Origin: an uncultured Bacteroidales bacterium
GTDB taxonomy: Bacteria; Bacteroidota; Bacteroidia; Bacteroidales; P3
Direction of reading: 5' to 3'
Assembly (NCBI GenBank): GCA_905233475.1
Contig: CAJOEN010000002.1
Coordinates: forward strand, 1 to 64,000
Length of the DNA: 64,000 nucleotides
In this document: piece by piece, positions 7,170-16,388 of the stretch
How positions within the stretch are numbered: position 1 is the first letter of the stretch
Layout: every line of letters begins with the position of its first letter
The notes under the pieces: model-generated
What the model was told of the DNA's origin: nothing
Databases searched by the model: none
Seen by the model: the letters and a program-made list of their open reading frames with translations, nothing else
Program-made: the position numbers and the translations under genes

Positions 7170-10106
7170 TTATTTTAGCACTTGAATGGCTCCGCTACGT
7201 TGCACGTCGCCATTATGTCCTTTGCCTATAAAATGGTAGAAGTATGTCCCCGTAGGCAGTCCCGACGGATCCCAGAACTCGCTACGGTCCGATATATTTT
7301 TCTTGTAATACAGGCGTTTACCCATAGCGTCGTAGATGGAGAGCTCGAAAGTGGGAAATCCGCCTCCTTCAATAAGGTTTTTTATCTCGAAAATATCGTT
7401 TATTCCGTCGCCATTGGGGGTTACGGCGTTGGGGAACTGCAAAAAGTCGTTCACTATACGTATCTGATGTTCCGCAGTGTCGCGGCATTCCACCACGTTG
7501 CCCGACGGACTTATATTTCTGGAGTAGGCAATGAGTTTTACTTTATATAGTCCGGGCAGTTCATCTATGTCGCCTTCCCATGCATAGGATGTGTCTTTGG
7601 CTTTGAGGGTGGTTACTGTAATATTTTCATTTTTATCGTATTGCACTTCCCAAAGGTAATGGTTGTCGGGCAGGTCGGGAGTGGTTTTGTTTATAAGCCG
7701 TACCTGTGGCGACTGCACTTGTGGGAAAGTGGGGTCCCAGGCAAACTCGGCCTGTGGACTGTCGAATACACGTACCAAGCCAGGATATATCAGCGAATCC
7801 TGACAGCCATTGTCGGTAACGGCGTAGTATTTGAATTTGTACTCACCGGCGGCGTAAACGTGGCTTGGCGACTTTTCAATTGATATAATGCCGTCGCCGA
7901 ATTCCCAACGGAACTTGGTGGCGTTAATACTTGTGTTTTCGATGTTTAGGACGAAAGGAGCACAGCCTTCCAACGGAAATACGTTTGTCTCAAAGTTGGC
8001 TGTAGGTTGTGGCATAGCAGTAATAACCACTGTGTCGCGTGTGCGGCAGTATATATTTTCGTCGAAGTTGGTAACCTCCACCTCGTAGGTAACCGTTCCG
8101 CCAGTATTCGACGGTGTAAGTATCACCTGGGTAGTGTCGAAAGTCGGTTCCCAAACGAAAGAGTAGGTAGGAAGGTGCGAGTGGGCATCGCCGGCGTCGA
8201 GACGTACTTGCTCCACATCACATATAGTGCGGTCTGCACCCAAGTTTGGCTCTGGTGTCCAAACAGTTACAATATTGGTATTGGTATCCCATACACACCC
8301 AAATTCGTCTATAATACGTATGCCTATACGGAAATCGCCAGCAGTGTCGGGTGTGCCTATACGTGCGGTTTGTGACGACAGCACATCCATTTTTACGCCC
8401 TGCTCGGGTGTCCATATAATGGTGTCGATGCCTACCTGATACTCGCAATCGGAAATCTGTATGTTGCACAGGTCCATGCTCCAACTGAACACCCAGCCGT
8501 TGTCCGAACCCCATAGGTCGCAAATCTCGATAGCCCATTGTCCGTTGAGGGGGCAACCCACCAAGGTGGAGAAGTCGTCTGTGGGGGTGTAGTAACCCGA
8601 TTTGTTGTCGTGGTCGCTGGAATCTACGGTGCTGAAATTTTTCAAACCTGCGGGACCGATAGAACTTCCAAATCCCGGGGGTATTGTATTGAAATTGTGG
8701 GTTACTTGTATAGTATTTTGGTTGTTTATACATCCACGGCTGTTGTCGTATTCGCTGTTTAGCGACCAGCAGTAGTTCCAACCTACTCCGGGAGGATTGG
8801 GGAAGGTATCACACACCGGATTGCCGTCCCACTGATGGTGGTCGTTTCCGCCGTATGGCAGACCGAGAAATTTGCCGCTACCACCGCCACATGTGCCCGT
8901 CGGCTGTGCTTTTAGCATAGCCTGACTTCCATTGGGACACACAATAGCTATACTTATATCTCCCATAAACTCATGTTCCATATTTACACAAATGGAGCAG
9001 ATGTCCTCTTTGGATTCTATTTTTTTACCCGAAGGGAACTGGTTGAAGGTAACTGGAGCTCTGTAACACTGCACTGGGCATTGGGGTCCGTCGGGGATAA
9101 AAGTGCGTATCACGTTGGCTGCGGAAGCCTCGTTTTTGAACTCTATTTTTGATACATTGATGGTGGAGTTCACGCTATATCCCACGTCGATAGGCAGGCT
9201 TACGCTATTGCATATTGTTTGCAGCGGATATATTGTTTTTATGGGGTTTTGCGCCACCCTTACGCGCACCTGCTCTAATTGTGTTGAAGGACATTGCTTT
9301 TTGTCGGTAATCATAAGGTTTACTGTGTAGCATCGTACTTCGGGGAAACGGAAACCTCCTTCGGTAGCTCCTTTGGCGTACATGGAGTCGTTGGGTGTAA
9401 ACGACCATTTGAATGTGGTTGTGGGGTCGTCGGGGGTGTAGTAACCGAATTCGGAACCATAAACGCCATTGGCGGTCATTACTATACTGTCGTTCTTGCA
9501 GATGTCGATTGTTTTGTAATAACTTGTGTCTACGCCATTTTCGTTAGAGTCCACATCGAAAGTCATTTTTATTTGCATGGGCACTTTTTGTCCGGTGGAC
9601 AGTATCTTGTAGTAGGTGTCTTTGATAACGGGATAGCTGTTTTCGCAGGGATAGCCGCAAATTATATTTACTTCAAAACCATCGCCCACGTTGGGGTCGC
9701 TACCCGAACGGAATCGCAACGTAAGGCAACCGGTGTTGTTGTTTACGGTAGGATATATCTTTTTGTTGAGCAAAGAGTTGCTGTTGTTGGCTTTTACAAT
9801 AAGTGGTGCGGATGTCGAAGTGCCGTCGTAAACAAATAATGTGTCGCTTTCGTCGATGTCGAAATTATTGAAAGTGAAGCCCATGCGATAGGAACTGAAA
9901 CTGCATGTGCCGCAAAGAGTTACGGAATAATCCGTATTGGGTGAGTAGGAATTGTCGGGGCCGCCGTCGTCGTAAACGAAAGCTCCTTCCTGTGTTACGG
10001 TTATCGTTTGCCCGTTAAGAGATGACGTAAGGTTATATGTTGGGGCCTGGCTATGAGCCGCATACGCCATCAACGACAATATTAGTATGAATATTTTTTT
10101 CTGCAT
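7170..10106 (-). CDS. T9SS type B (gliding-motility-associated) CUB/PKD surface protein, 978 aa
   Basis: The start is the ATG at 10106, which opens the signal peptide (MQKKIFILILSLMAYAAHSQ); an in-frame upstream extension has no signal character. Domains in order: CUB-like (about 25-155, two Cys pairs); a PKD-like module; a proprotein-convertase P-like module (GQWAIEICDLWGSDNGWVFSW) at about 510-560; further PKD modules (WEFGDG, about 740-800); and a C-terminal CHU_C/type B sorting domain (FPNAVTPNGDGINDIFEI; GTYFYHFIGKG) at about 890-978. Type B domains direct T9SS export. Such proteins sit on or leave the cell surface. It is preceded by another exported gene (20 bp gap) and followed by a strong terminator. 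Its substrate is not deducible. Confidence 0.85.
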   Translation of the reverse strand: MQKKIFILILSLMAYAAHSQAPTYNLTSSLNGQTITVTQEGAFVYDDGGPDNSYSPNTDYSVTLCGTCSFSSYRMGFTFNNFDIDESDTLFVYDGTSTSAPLIVKANNSNSLLNKKIYPTVNNNTGCLTLRFRSGSDPNVGDGFEVNIICGYPCENSYPVIKDTYYKILSTGQKVPMQIKMTFDVDSNENGVDTSYYKTIDICKNDSIVMTANGVYGSEFGYYTPDDPTTTFKWSFTPNDSMYAKGATEGGFRFPEVRCYTVNLMITDKKQCPSTQLEQVRVRVAQNPIKTIYPLQTICNSVSLPIDVGYSVNSTINVSKIEFKNEASAANVIRTFIPDGPQCPVQCYRAPVTFNQFPSGKKIESKEDICSICVNMEHEFMGDISIAIVCPNGSQAMLKAQPTGTCGGGSGKFLGLPYGGNDHHQWDGNPVCDTFPNPPGVGWNYCWSLNSEYDNSRGCINNQNTIQVTHNFNTIPPGFGSSIGPAGLKNFSTVDSSDHDNKSGYYTPTDDFSTLVGCPLNGQWAIEICDLWGSDNGWVFSWSMDLCNIQISDCEYQVGIDTIIWTPEQGVKMDVLSSQTARIGTPDTAGDFRIGIRIIDEFGCVWDTNTNIVTVWTPEPNLGADRTICDVEQVRLDAGDAHSHLPTYSFVWEPTFDTTQVILTPSNTGGTVTYEVEVTNFDENIYCRTRDTVVITAMPQPTANFETNVFPLEGCAPFVLNIENTSINATKFRWEFGDGIISIEKSPSHVYAAGEYKFKYYAVTDNGCQDSLIYPGLVRVFDSPQAEFAWDPTFPQVQSPQVRLINKTTPDLPDNHYLWEVQYDKNENITVTTLKAKDTSYAWEGDIDELPGLYKVKLIAYSRNISPSGNVVECRDTAEHQIRIVNDFLQFPNAVTPNGDGINDIFEIKNLIEGGGFPTFELSIYDAMGKRLYYKKNISDRSEFWDPSGLPTGTYFYHFIGKGHNGDVQRSGAIQVLK

Positions 10107-10126
10107 TTTTGTTTTCCTTTTCGTTG

Positions 10127-10591
10127 CTAATTTTCCTCCAATTGCATGCAAATGTTCATAATTGTGTTATAGTCTCTGAGTACCAAATATTTGGCGGGAT
10201 TGCCGTTGCCCACCTTAAAACAAATGTACTGATAGTAGTGCCTATATTGGAAATCATCAAAGTTATATGCGTAATAACTGAATGTATTTCTTTCAATAAC
10301 AGTGTTTTGTGAGAGGTTTTGCCCCGAAATTTTATGGCTTACCTCCGAAATTTCGTAAACCACTGCGTTTTGCGGCAGAGTGTCTGACCAAAAGAAAGCG
10401 TTGAAAGCAAAGTTGCAGTAAAACTGTACTTTATGTTGTGGCAACTGGTCAAAAACCTGTGGCGTGGTGGCAAACTTAGGCTGCACCAAACTGTCGCAGT
10501 TTTGCGCCACAGTAGTTCCACAAACGGCTGTGGCCATTACGAACAAGGCTACAAAGAGCTGTAATTTATTGTGTTTTCTGTGCAATGACAT
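10127..10591 (-). CDS. Exported hypothetical protein, 154 aa
   Basis: I chose the ATG at 10591 because it opens a signal peptide (MSLHRKHNKLQLFVALFVMA, cleavage after TTVAQ); a longer in-frame start upstream has no leader character. The mature region has Cys near its start (NCDSLVQ), aromatic-rich strands (FYCNFAFNAFFWSD, YYQYICFKVGNG) and ends NIICMQLE-like (IMNICMQLEEN). No family recognised. It lies 20 bp upstream of the CUB/PKD cargo gene on the same strand, so the two are probably co-transcribed from the -7 box at 10703-10710 and may act together at the surface. Confidence 0.65.
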   Translation of the reverse strand: MSLHRKHNKLQLFVALFVMATAVCGTTVAQNCDSLVQPKFATTPQVFDQLPQHKVQFYCNFAFNAFFWSDTLPQNAVVYEISEVSHKISGQNLSQNTVIERNTFSYYAYNFDDFQYRHYYQYICFKVGNGNPAKYLVLRDYNTIMNICMQLEEN

Positions 10592-10702
10592 ATTTATATT
10601 CTTTTTTACAACACATTTTTCATTACTGATATTATACAATACCATGATTATTAATTCTTTACACAAAGAATTATCACGGTTTTGCACAATCGCATCAAGG
10701 CA

Positions 10703-10710
10703 CAAAGATA
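10703..10710 (-). promoter_or_regulatory. Bacteroidota -7 box (TATCTTTG)
   Basis: Minus-strand TATCTTTG lies 112 bp upstream of the ATG at 10591, with a TTG-containing -33-like element about 20 bp further upstream. It likely drives the two-gene transcript down to the terminator at 7114. Confidence 0.6.
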
Positions 10711-10860
10711 CGTGTTTTTTTCTATAAAAACAATTTTTTATTCTTTTCGTGCAAAAAAAACGTTCCTATGGACAGTCTATAATTTAAGTAAAACAGAGGA
10801 GGCAAATATGTTTTTTTGCGAAACACGATACAAATACTTCCGAGAGAGCGTTTTTTTTCG

Positions 10861-10868
10861 TAAATTTG
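10861..10868 (+). promoter_or_regulatory. Bacteroidota -7 box (TAAATTTG) for nqrD
   Basis: TAAATTTG lies 44 bp upstream of the nqrD ATG. It suggests that nqrDE are transcribed from their own promoter and not from upstream nqr genes. Confidence 0.6.
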
Positions 10869-10911
10869 CAATGTAGTCCGAAAGGGCTTTTTATCAAGCA
10901 AATAATTGAAT

Positions 10912-11547
10912 ATGAACTGGTTGTCGCTAAAACCGCTAATCAAAAACCCGATAGGGAAGAACAACCCCATCACCGTGCAAGTGCTTGGGATATGTTCGGC
11001 ATTGGCGGTAACGGCACAGATGAAACCCGCTTTGGTGATGGCGCTGTCGGTAATTGTGGTAGTGGCGTTCTCCAACCTTATAATCTCGCTTTTGCGCAAC
11101 ACCATACCGCCGCGCATACGCATTATTGTGCAGCTTGTGGTGGTGGCGGCAATGGTTATCCTTGTGGATCAGTTTTTGAAAGCCTTTTTCTACGAAACAA
11201 GCAAGCAACTGTCGGTGTTTGTGGGACTTATCATCACCAACTGCATTGTTATGGGACGTTTGGAGGCTTTCGCCATGAGCCACAAGCCTCTGGAGTCGTT
11301 TGTCGACGGCATAGGCAACGGCCTTGGCTACGGCGCCATACTGATGATTGTGTCGTTTTTCCGCGAGCTGTTCGGCTCCGGCACGCTCTTCGGCTATCAG
11401 GTGATTCCGGTGGGCTGGTACGTGGAAAACGGCGGTTTCTACCAAAACAACGGACTTTTCATTTTGCCACCGATGGCATTAGTAATTGTGGGCGTAATAA
11501 TCTGGATTCAACGCTCACGCAACAAAGACCTCTGCGAAAAGAACTAA
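10912..11547 (+). CDS. nqrD: Na+-translocating NADH:quinone reductase subunit D
   Basis: This 211-aa integral membrane protein has about six hydrophobic segments. It matches NqrD through [57 protein letters not shown] and [12 protein letters not shown]. The two Cys expected to share the intramembrane iron site with NqrE are present (GICSAL and TNCIVMG). The ATG at 10912 is preferred over the TTG two codons upstream. In the NQR complex NqrD helps carry electrons from NADH to quinone while Na+ is pumped across the inner membrane. nqrE follows after 11 bp. Normally nqrABC precede and nqrF follows; here neither is present. RnfE is a homologue, but the sequence fits NqrD better. Confidence 0.92.
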   Translation: MNWLSLKPLIKNPIGKNNPITVQVLGICSALAVTAQMKPALVMALSVIVVVAFSNLIISLLRNTIPPRIRIIVQLVVVAAMVILVDQFLKAFFYETSKQLSVFVGLIITNCIVMGRLEAFAMSHKPLESFVDGIGNGLGYGAILMIVSFFRELFGSGTLFGYQVIPVGWYVENGGFYQNNGLFILPPMALVIVGVIIWIQRSRNKDLCEKN

Positions 11548-11558
11548 CACCTTGAGCC

Positions 11559-12176
11559 ATGCATAACTACGTGAATATTTTTGTACAGTCGGTGTTCGTG
11601 GACAACATGATTTTCGCCTTTTTCCTCGGCATGTGCTCATTTCTTGCCGTGTCGAAAACGGTGAAGACCTCGTTCGGACTTGGCGTGGCGGTAACTTTCG
11701 TTATGACAATAACGGTGCCTGTCAACTATCTGCTGGACAAATACATACTCCGTGCCGGCGCTCTTACGTGGCTCAGCGATAATCTCGGCGGCGTGGACCT
11801 CAGTTTCCTGTCTTTCATTATCTTTATCGCAGTGGTGGCCGCAATTGTGCAGATAGTGGAGATGGTGGTGGAACGCTTCTCCCCCGCCCTCTACAACAGT
11901 CTTGGCATTTTCCTTCCGCTGATAGCGGTGAACTGCGCCATCCTCGGCGCGTCGCTGTTTATGCAGGAACGCGGCTACAGCAACATAGGCGAGGCCACCT
12001 GCTTTGCCTTCGGCTCCGGCCTGGGCTGGCTGCTGGCCATCGTGGGAATAGCCGCTATCCGCGAGAAACTGCGCTACTCGCAAATTCCCGCCCTGCTGCG
12101 CGGACTGGGCATCACCTTTATCATCACCGGACTGATGGGCATCGCCTTTATGGCCTTTCTCGGAATAAAATTCTAA
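11559..12176 (+). CDS. nqrE: Na+-translocating NADH:quinone reductase subunit E
   Basis: This 205-aa protein has about six membrane segments. NqrE features include [42 protein letters not shown] and [20 protein letters not shown]. The two Cys of the NqrD/NqrE iron centre are seen (GMCSF and VNCAIL). It follows nqrD by 11 bp and is followed by the LtaS-like gene after 4 bp, so all three are probably one transcript. Coding GC is very high here: 38 of 60 bases in 12001-12060. The usual next gene, nqrF (FAD and 2Fe-2S reductase subunit), is absent from this place. Confidence 0.92.
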   Translation: MHNYVNIFVQSVFVDNMIFAFFLGMCSFLAVSKTVKTSFGLGVAVTFVMTITVPVNYLLDKYILRAGALTWLSDNLGGVDLSFLSFIIFIAVVAAIVQIVEMVVERFSPALYNSLGIFLPLIAVNCAILGASLFMQERGYSNIGEATCFAFGSGLGWLLAIVGIAAIREKLRYSQIPALLRGLGITFIITGLMGIAFMAFLGIKF

Positions 12177-12180
12177 TCAC

Positions 12181-14121
12181 ATGGCAATGAGAAAAATACA
12201 GCCACCATCGCGAAATTTCGCTTTTGCCTTGGCGAGCTATCTGCTTTGGCTGGCGATTTTCTTTGTGGCAAGGCTGGCTTTGCTCCTGCTCAACGTCGGG
12301 GAGCTTGGCGGATGCTCGTTTTCCGATATCATGCACATGTTTTTCGTCGGACTGCGTTTCGACACGGTGATTTGCTGCTACATACTGCTACTGCCCATAG
12401 TTTTGATGACCGTGGAAACCTTTGCGGGACACGACATAAAAGCATTGCGCAAGGCCACCACCATAGTGCTGGTGCTTGAGGCCGTGCCAGTGCTGCTTAT
12501 CCTTGCCGCCGACATTCCTTATTATCAGCATTTTGCCAACCGTTTCAACATCATAGCTTTCGACGGCTTGGGCGGGAATTTCGGCACCGTTTTCAAAATG
12601 ATTGCCGAAGAGCCGTCCTACTGCCTGATGATAATCCCCGTAATTGCCGTTGGCGTTGCCTATTGGTATGTTCAGCGGAAGATAGTGCGTGGCGGCAGAA
12701 AACCCGAGCGTGGACATTTCCTTTCCAAAACGCTTTATACACTGCTGCTGCTTGTACTGCTTTTTTTCGGAATGCGCGGCAACGCCAATTTCAACACCCG
12801 TCCCATACAGCCGGGACTGGCATTTTTCTCGAACAACCAAACCCTTAACCAGCTGGGACTCAACCCCTGCTACGTATTTATCCGCAGCCTGTCGCGGCAG
12901 GACCAAGTGGACATCCGTTTCTGCGACGACAGCACCGCATTGTCCGCTGTGCAACAGCAACTTGGCATTACACAACCCGATGCCGACTACCCTATTTTGC
13001 GCAAGGTAGAGCCTTCGGGACAAAGCCACAGATACAACGTGGTTTTTATTATAATGGAGGGCATGTCGGCCAACAACCTGAGCCTCAACGGCTATCCTAA
13101 AGTCATAACGCCATTCCTCGACTCGTTGCTGCAACATAGCCTGTATTTCGAAAACTGCTACACAACCGGCGACCGCACTTGTCTGGGCACCTATTCGTCG
13201 GTGGTGTCGTTCCCCACCATAATGGGACAGCACCCTATGTACAACACCCCCGTTAGAGCTTTCAACAGCATCGCCTACGAGCTGAAAAAACACGACTACC
13301 ACACCAATTTCTTTGTCAGTCACAACAAGAATTTCGACAACACCAACGCCTTTATGATGGCCAACGGCTTCGACCGGCTGTATTCCGAGGAGGACTACCC
13401 TGCTTCGGCGTTGAAGAACACCTACGGCGCCCCCGACGACTTCCTTTTCCGTTTCGCCCTCGGCAAACTCGACTCCCTGAACAAGACGGGACGGCCTTTC
13501 CTTGCCACCATTCTCACCGTGAGCAACCATCCGCCGTACTACATTCCCGAAAAATACAAAACCGCCGACAAATCGGAATGGGAGCAGGCCGTTACCTTTG
13601 CCGACGACGCCCTGCGGCAATTCTTCGGAGCGGCGGCACAACGTCCGTGGTTCGACAGCACCCTATTTGTGCTTGTGGCCGACCACGGCAATTCGTTGGA
13701 CAACACCTATCCGCTGTCGCTCAGCTATTTCCATTCGCCGCTGATATTCTACGCCCCTACGTTGGTGACGCCCCAAACCAACGACAACATGGCTTCGCAA
13801 GCCGACATTTTCCCCACCATTATGGGATTGCTCAACCTGCCTTACTACAACAACACTTTCGGCATCGACCTGCTTCGCGAACAGCATCCCTGCGTGGGAT
13901 TTATGAATTCCTCTGCCTACGGCATCATAGGTAAGGAGTGGTATCTGGTGAAACTTGCCGACAGCGACAAGAAATTCCTCTACCGCTACCGCAACGGCGA
14001 CCCCGCCGACCATTTTTCTCAGCACCCCGACGCTGCCGACAGCCTCGAAACTTACGTCACCGCACAATGGCAGGCAGCACTTTATCTGCTGAAAACAGGC
14101 AGAATACTTTTTAAACATTAA
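12181..14121 (+). CDS. LtaS-like membrane phosphoglycerol/phosphoethanolamine transferase (sulfatase fold)
   Basis: This 646-aa protein has about five N-terminal membrane segments (to about residue 200) followed by a periplasmic sulfatase-type domain. Visible motifs: VVFIIMEGMSANNLS (metal-binding Glu), the likely nucleophile Thr in TTGDRTCLGTYSS, LATILTVSNHPPYY, LFVLVADHGNSLDN (metal-binding Asp-His) and YFHSPLIFYAP. Length and layout match the LTA synthase/alkaline phosphatase superfamily enzymes of Bacteroidota. Members move phosphoglycerol or phosphoethanolamine from lipids onto glycans or lipid A; which one applies here cannot be told. It begins 4 bp after nqrE, an unusual partner, and shares the high GC of nqrDE. 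Confidence 0.85.
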   Translation: MAMRKIQPPSRNFAFALASYLLWLAIFFVARLALLLLNVGELGGCSFSDIMHMFFVGLRFDTVICCYILLLPIVLMTVETFAGHDIKALRKATTIVLVLEAVPVLLILAADIPYYQHFANRFNIIAFDGLGGNFGTVFKMIAEEPSYCLMIIPVIAVGVAYWYVQRKIVRGGRKPERGHFLSKTLYTLLLLVLLFFGMRGNANFNTRPIQPGLAFFSNNQTLNQLGLNPCYVFIRSLSRQDQVDIRFCDDSTALSAVQQQLGITQPDADYPILRKVEPSGQSHRYNVVFIIMEGMSANNLSLNGYPKVITPFLDSLLQHSLYFENCYTTGDRTCLGTYSSVVSFPTIMGQHPMYNTPVRAFNSIAYELKKHDYHTNFFVSHNKNFDNTNAFMMANGFDRLYSEEDYPASALKNTYGAPDDFLFRFALGKLDSLNKTGRPFLATILTVSNHPPYYIPEKYKTADKSEWEQAVTFADDALRQFFGAAAQRPWFDSTLFVLVADHGNSLDNTYPLSLSYFHSPLIFYAPTLVTPQTNDNMASQADIFPTIMGLLNLPYYNNTFGIDLLREQHPCVGFMNSSAYGIIGKEWYLVKLADSDKKFLYRYRNGDPADHFSQHPDAADSLETYVTAQWQAALYLLKTGRILFKH

Positions 14122-14165
14122 GTCGGTTTTCGGATTTTTTACAAAAAGCGACAGTGCTTATTACC

Positions 14166-15101
14166 TTATTTCTGCCACTCTTCGATGTCCATCTCTCTTC
14201 CGTTGAGGATATTAAGGTAGTTGGTGTATCTGAAATCGGATATAACGCCTTGTTCTACAGCTTGTTTTACGGCACACCCGGGTTCGTGCTCGTGGGTGCA
14301 GTTGGCAAAACGGCAGTTGTGCAAAAGGGCTTTCATTTCGGGAAAGAAATGCGATATTTCGCTTTTTGAGAAGTCCACCATTCCAAACTCTTTTATTCCG
14401 GGGGTGTCTATGATATATCCGTTGCCGTATGGAAAGAGTTCGGCGAAAGTGGTGGTGTGCTTGCCTTTCATGCTAAACAGCGACACGTCTCCAATTTTTA
14501 GTCCAAGGTCTGGCGACAGGGCGTTGAGCAATGCCGACTTGCCCACTCCCGAATGTCCTGCAAACAGAGTGGTTTTGCCATCGATAAGCCTGTGTAGTTC
14601 GTCGATATTGGTGTGTTGTGTGGCCGAAACGCCAATGCAACGGTATCCGGCATTACGGTAAACTTCGGCTATAGAATTTTGATAATCAATAAGTTCCTTG
14701 TTGTAGAGGTCTATCTTGTTGAAAACCAATATACATGGTACGTGATAGGCTTCGGCGGTAACCAAAAAGCGGTCGATGAAACCGGTGGAGGTGCGAGGAA
14801 AACCGAGGGTTGCCACAAGGCAGGCTTGGTCGATGTTGGTGGCAATGATGTGTGTCTGTCTGGAAAGTTTTGTGGAACGACGTATTATGCAGTTGCGCCT
14901 TTCCTCCACCTCGGTTATGAGGCCGGTGCCGTCGGTTGACTGTATTTCGAATCTCACAATGTCGCCTACAGCAATAGGATTGGTGCTTTTAATGCCTTTT
15001 ATGCGGAAATTGCCTCGCAAACGGCAGTCGATAATGTCGCCAGCGGCAGTTCGTACCTTGTACCATTTTCCTGTGGTTTTGCTTACCAATCCTTTATTCA
15101 T
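14166..15101 (-). CDS. rsgA: Ribosome small-subunit-dependent GTPase A
   Basis: This 311-aa circularly permuted GTPase has an OB fold (about 1-70), then G4 (VFNKIDLYN), G1 (GHSGVGKSALLNAL), G2/G3 (KGKHTTT; DTPGIKEFG) and a C-terminal zinc motif (CRFANCTHEHEPGC). It acts late in 30S subunit maturation. I chose the ATG at 15101 (MNKGLVSKTTG) over the TTG at 15116, which directly abuts the stop of the upstream gene. It follows the M16 peptidase gene closely and converges with the LtaS-like gene; no clear terminator is seen between them. Confidence 0.96.
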   Translation of the reverse strand: MNKGLVSKTTGKWYKVRTAAGDIIDCRLRGNFRIKGIKSTNPIAVGDIVRFEIQSTDGTGLITEVEERRNCIIRRSTKLSRQTHIIATNIDQACLVATLGFPRTSTGFIDRFLVTAEAYHVPCILVFNKIDLYNKELIDYQNSIAEVYRNAGYRCIGVSATQHTNIDELHRLIDGKTTLFAGHSGVGKSALLNALSPDLGLKIGDVSLFSMKGKHTTTFAELFPYGNGYIIDTPGIKEFGMVDFSKSEISHFFPEMKALLHNCRFANCTHEHEPGCAVKQAVEQGVISDFRYTNYLNILNGREMDIEEWQK

Positions 15102-15116
15102 AGTGTTATCAATCAA

Positions 15117-16388
15117 TTAGTTGTATATAAGTTGGCTGAACTGTTCTCTGTTCAGAATTTCGTTGGCGGCGTCGAGTATCTGTTGCGACGTTATACCATT
15201 TATTTCCGCCGAAATCTCATCAATGGTGTCCACCCTGTCGTACACCAAAAAACTTTTGCCAATAGACTGCATCTCGTTGAGTGGCTGTTCGTTGTTTATC
15301 GCCATTTGGCCGATTAGTTGCATTTTATACATGTGCAGTTGTGCAGTACTTAGAGGAATGTTTTTTAGTTTGTCCAACTCTTTGAAAACCAATTCGATAA
15401 TTTTATCTTTAAAATCGGGGTGCATGGCCATGTAGATGTAGAAAATTCCGGAGTCGCTGAATAGAGAGTATTGCGTTTCGATGTTGTAGCAGAGGCCGTA
15501 TTTCTCGCGTACCGCGACGTTTAGGCGTGAGTTCATGGCTGGTCCTCCCAAAATATTGTTAATCAGCGTAAAGACCATACGTTTGTCGTCGAAACTGCTG
15601 TAAGCAGGACAGCCGAAAAGGGCGTGGGTCTGATGGCCGTGCCTGTGGCGTTTTTCCGCAAAGGAATTGGTGCTCGTCACCGCCTGCCGTCCACCTGCCG
15701 ACACTGTGGCTGGCTGTGTGCCGAAATATTTTTCGCAAATATGCACAACTCTTTGAAAATCAATATTTCCTACTATGGAAATCACCATTTTGTCTGTGGT
15801 GTAGTTTCTTTTTACAAAGGACAAAATTTTGTTTGTGTTGAACTTGCGTATGTTTCGGGGTGTACCCAGAATATTGTGTGCAAGGCTATGTCCGCCGAAA
15901 TAAAGCTCTTCAAAATCGTCGAAAATCAATTCGGATGGGGTGTCCTTGTACGAGTTTATCTCGTCAATAATAACATCGGTTTCCTTGGCGAGTTCCTTTT
16001 CAGGAAAAGTGGAGTTGAAAATTATGTCGGCGAAAAGTTCTAAGCAACGATTGATGTGCTGTGTCATGGCCGAGGCATAGATACATGTTTCCTCCTTGGT
16101 GGTATAGGCGTTCAGTTCGCCTCCAACGCCGTCGATACGGTTCAGTATATGGTACGACTTGCGTTTTTTTGTGCCTTTGAAAATGGCGTGTTCTATGAAA
16201 TGCGCCATGCCTTCCTCGTCCTTGGTTTCGTCGCGCGAGCCTGCGTTGATGTACACGCCGCAGTGCATTACAACCGACTGGTTTCGTCGGAAAACAAGCC
16301 TTATACCGTTTGCCATACGGTGGTACTGGTAGGATACAGCGCTGTTGTTCAAGGTGTTGGAGTTTTGTATGTTATTGCACAATGCCAT
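15117..16388 (-). CDS. M16 family zinc metallopeptidase
   Basis: About 423 aa from the ATG at 16388. It has the inverted zinc motif HFIEH (in EEGMAHFIEHAIFKGT) and the downstream zinc-binding Glu (ETDVIIDEINSYKDTP). Also present: GGHSLAHNILGTPRNI and the C-terminal RRHGHQTHALFG region typical of single-domain YmxG/processing-peptidase-like M16 enzymes. No signal peptide is evident. The start overlaps the 3' end of the HAD gene by 17 bp, and rsgA follows, so HAD-M16-rsgA look like one operon. The substrate is unknown; members degrade peptides or presequence-like sequences. Confidence 0.88.
   Translation of the reverse strand: MALCNNIQNSNTLNNSAVSYQYHRMANGIRLVFRRNQSVVMHCGVYINAGSRDETKDEEGMAHFIEHAIFKGTKKRKSYHILNRIDGVGGELNAYTTKEETCIYASAMTQHINRCLELFADIIFNSTFPEKELAKETDVIIDEINSYKDTPSELIFDDFEELYFGGHSLAHNILGTPRNIRKFNTNKILSFVKRNYTTDKMVISIVGNIDFQRVVHICEKYFGTQPATVSAGGRQAVTSTNSFAEKRHRHGHQTHALFGCPAYSSFDDKRMVFTLINNILGGPAMNSRLNVAVREKYGLCYNIETQYSLFSDSGIFYIYMAMHPDFKDKIIELVFKELDKLKNIPLSTAQLHMYKMQLIGQMAINNEQPLNEMQSIGKSFLVYDRVDTIDEISAEINGITSQQILDAANEILNREQFSQLIYN

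Noticed and set aside
10912..12176. Rnf (rnfE/rnfA) instead of Nqr subunits
   Set aside because: These are homologous families, but the conserved segments match NqrD and NqrE better and no rnfB/C/D/G genes adjoin.
12388..13641. 417-codon minus-strand open frame
   Set aside because: Antisense shadow of the LtaS-like gene, produced by high GC and third-position bias; the plus-strand frame carries clear family motifs.
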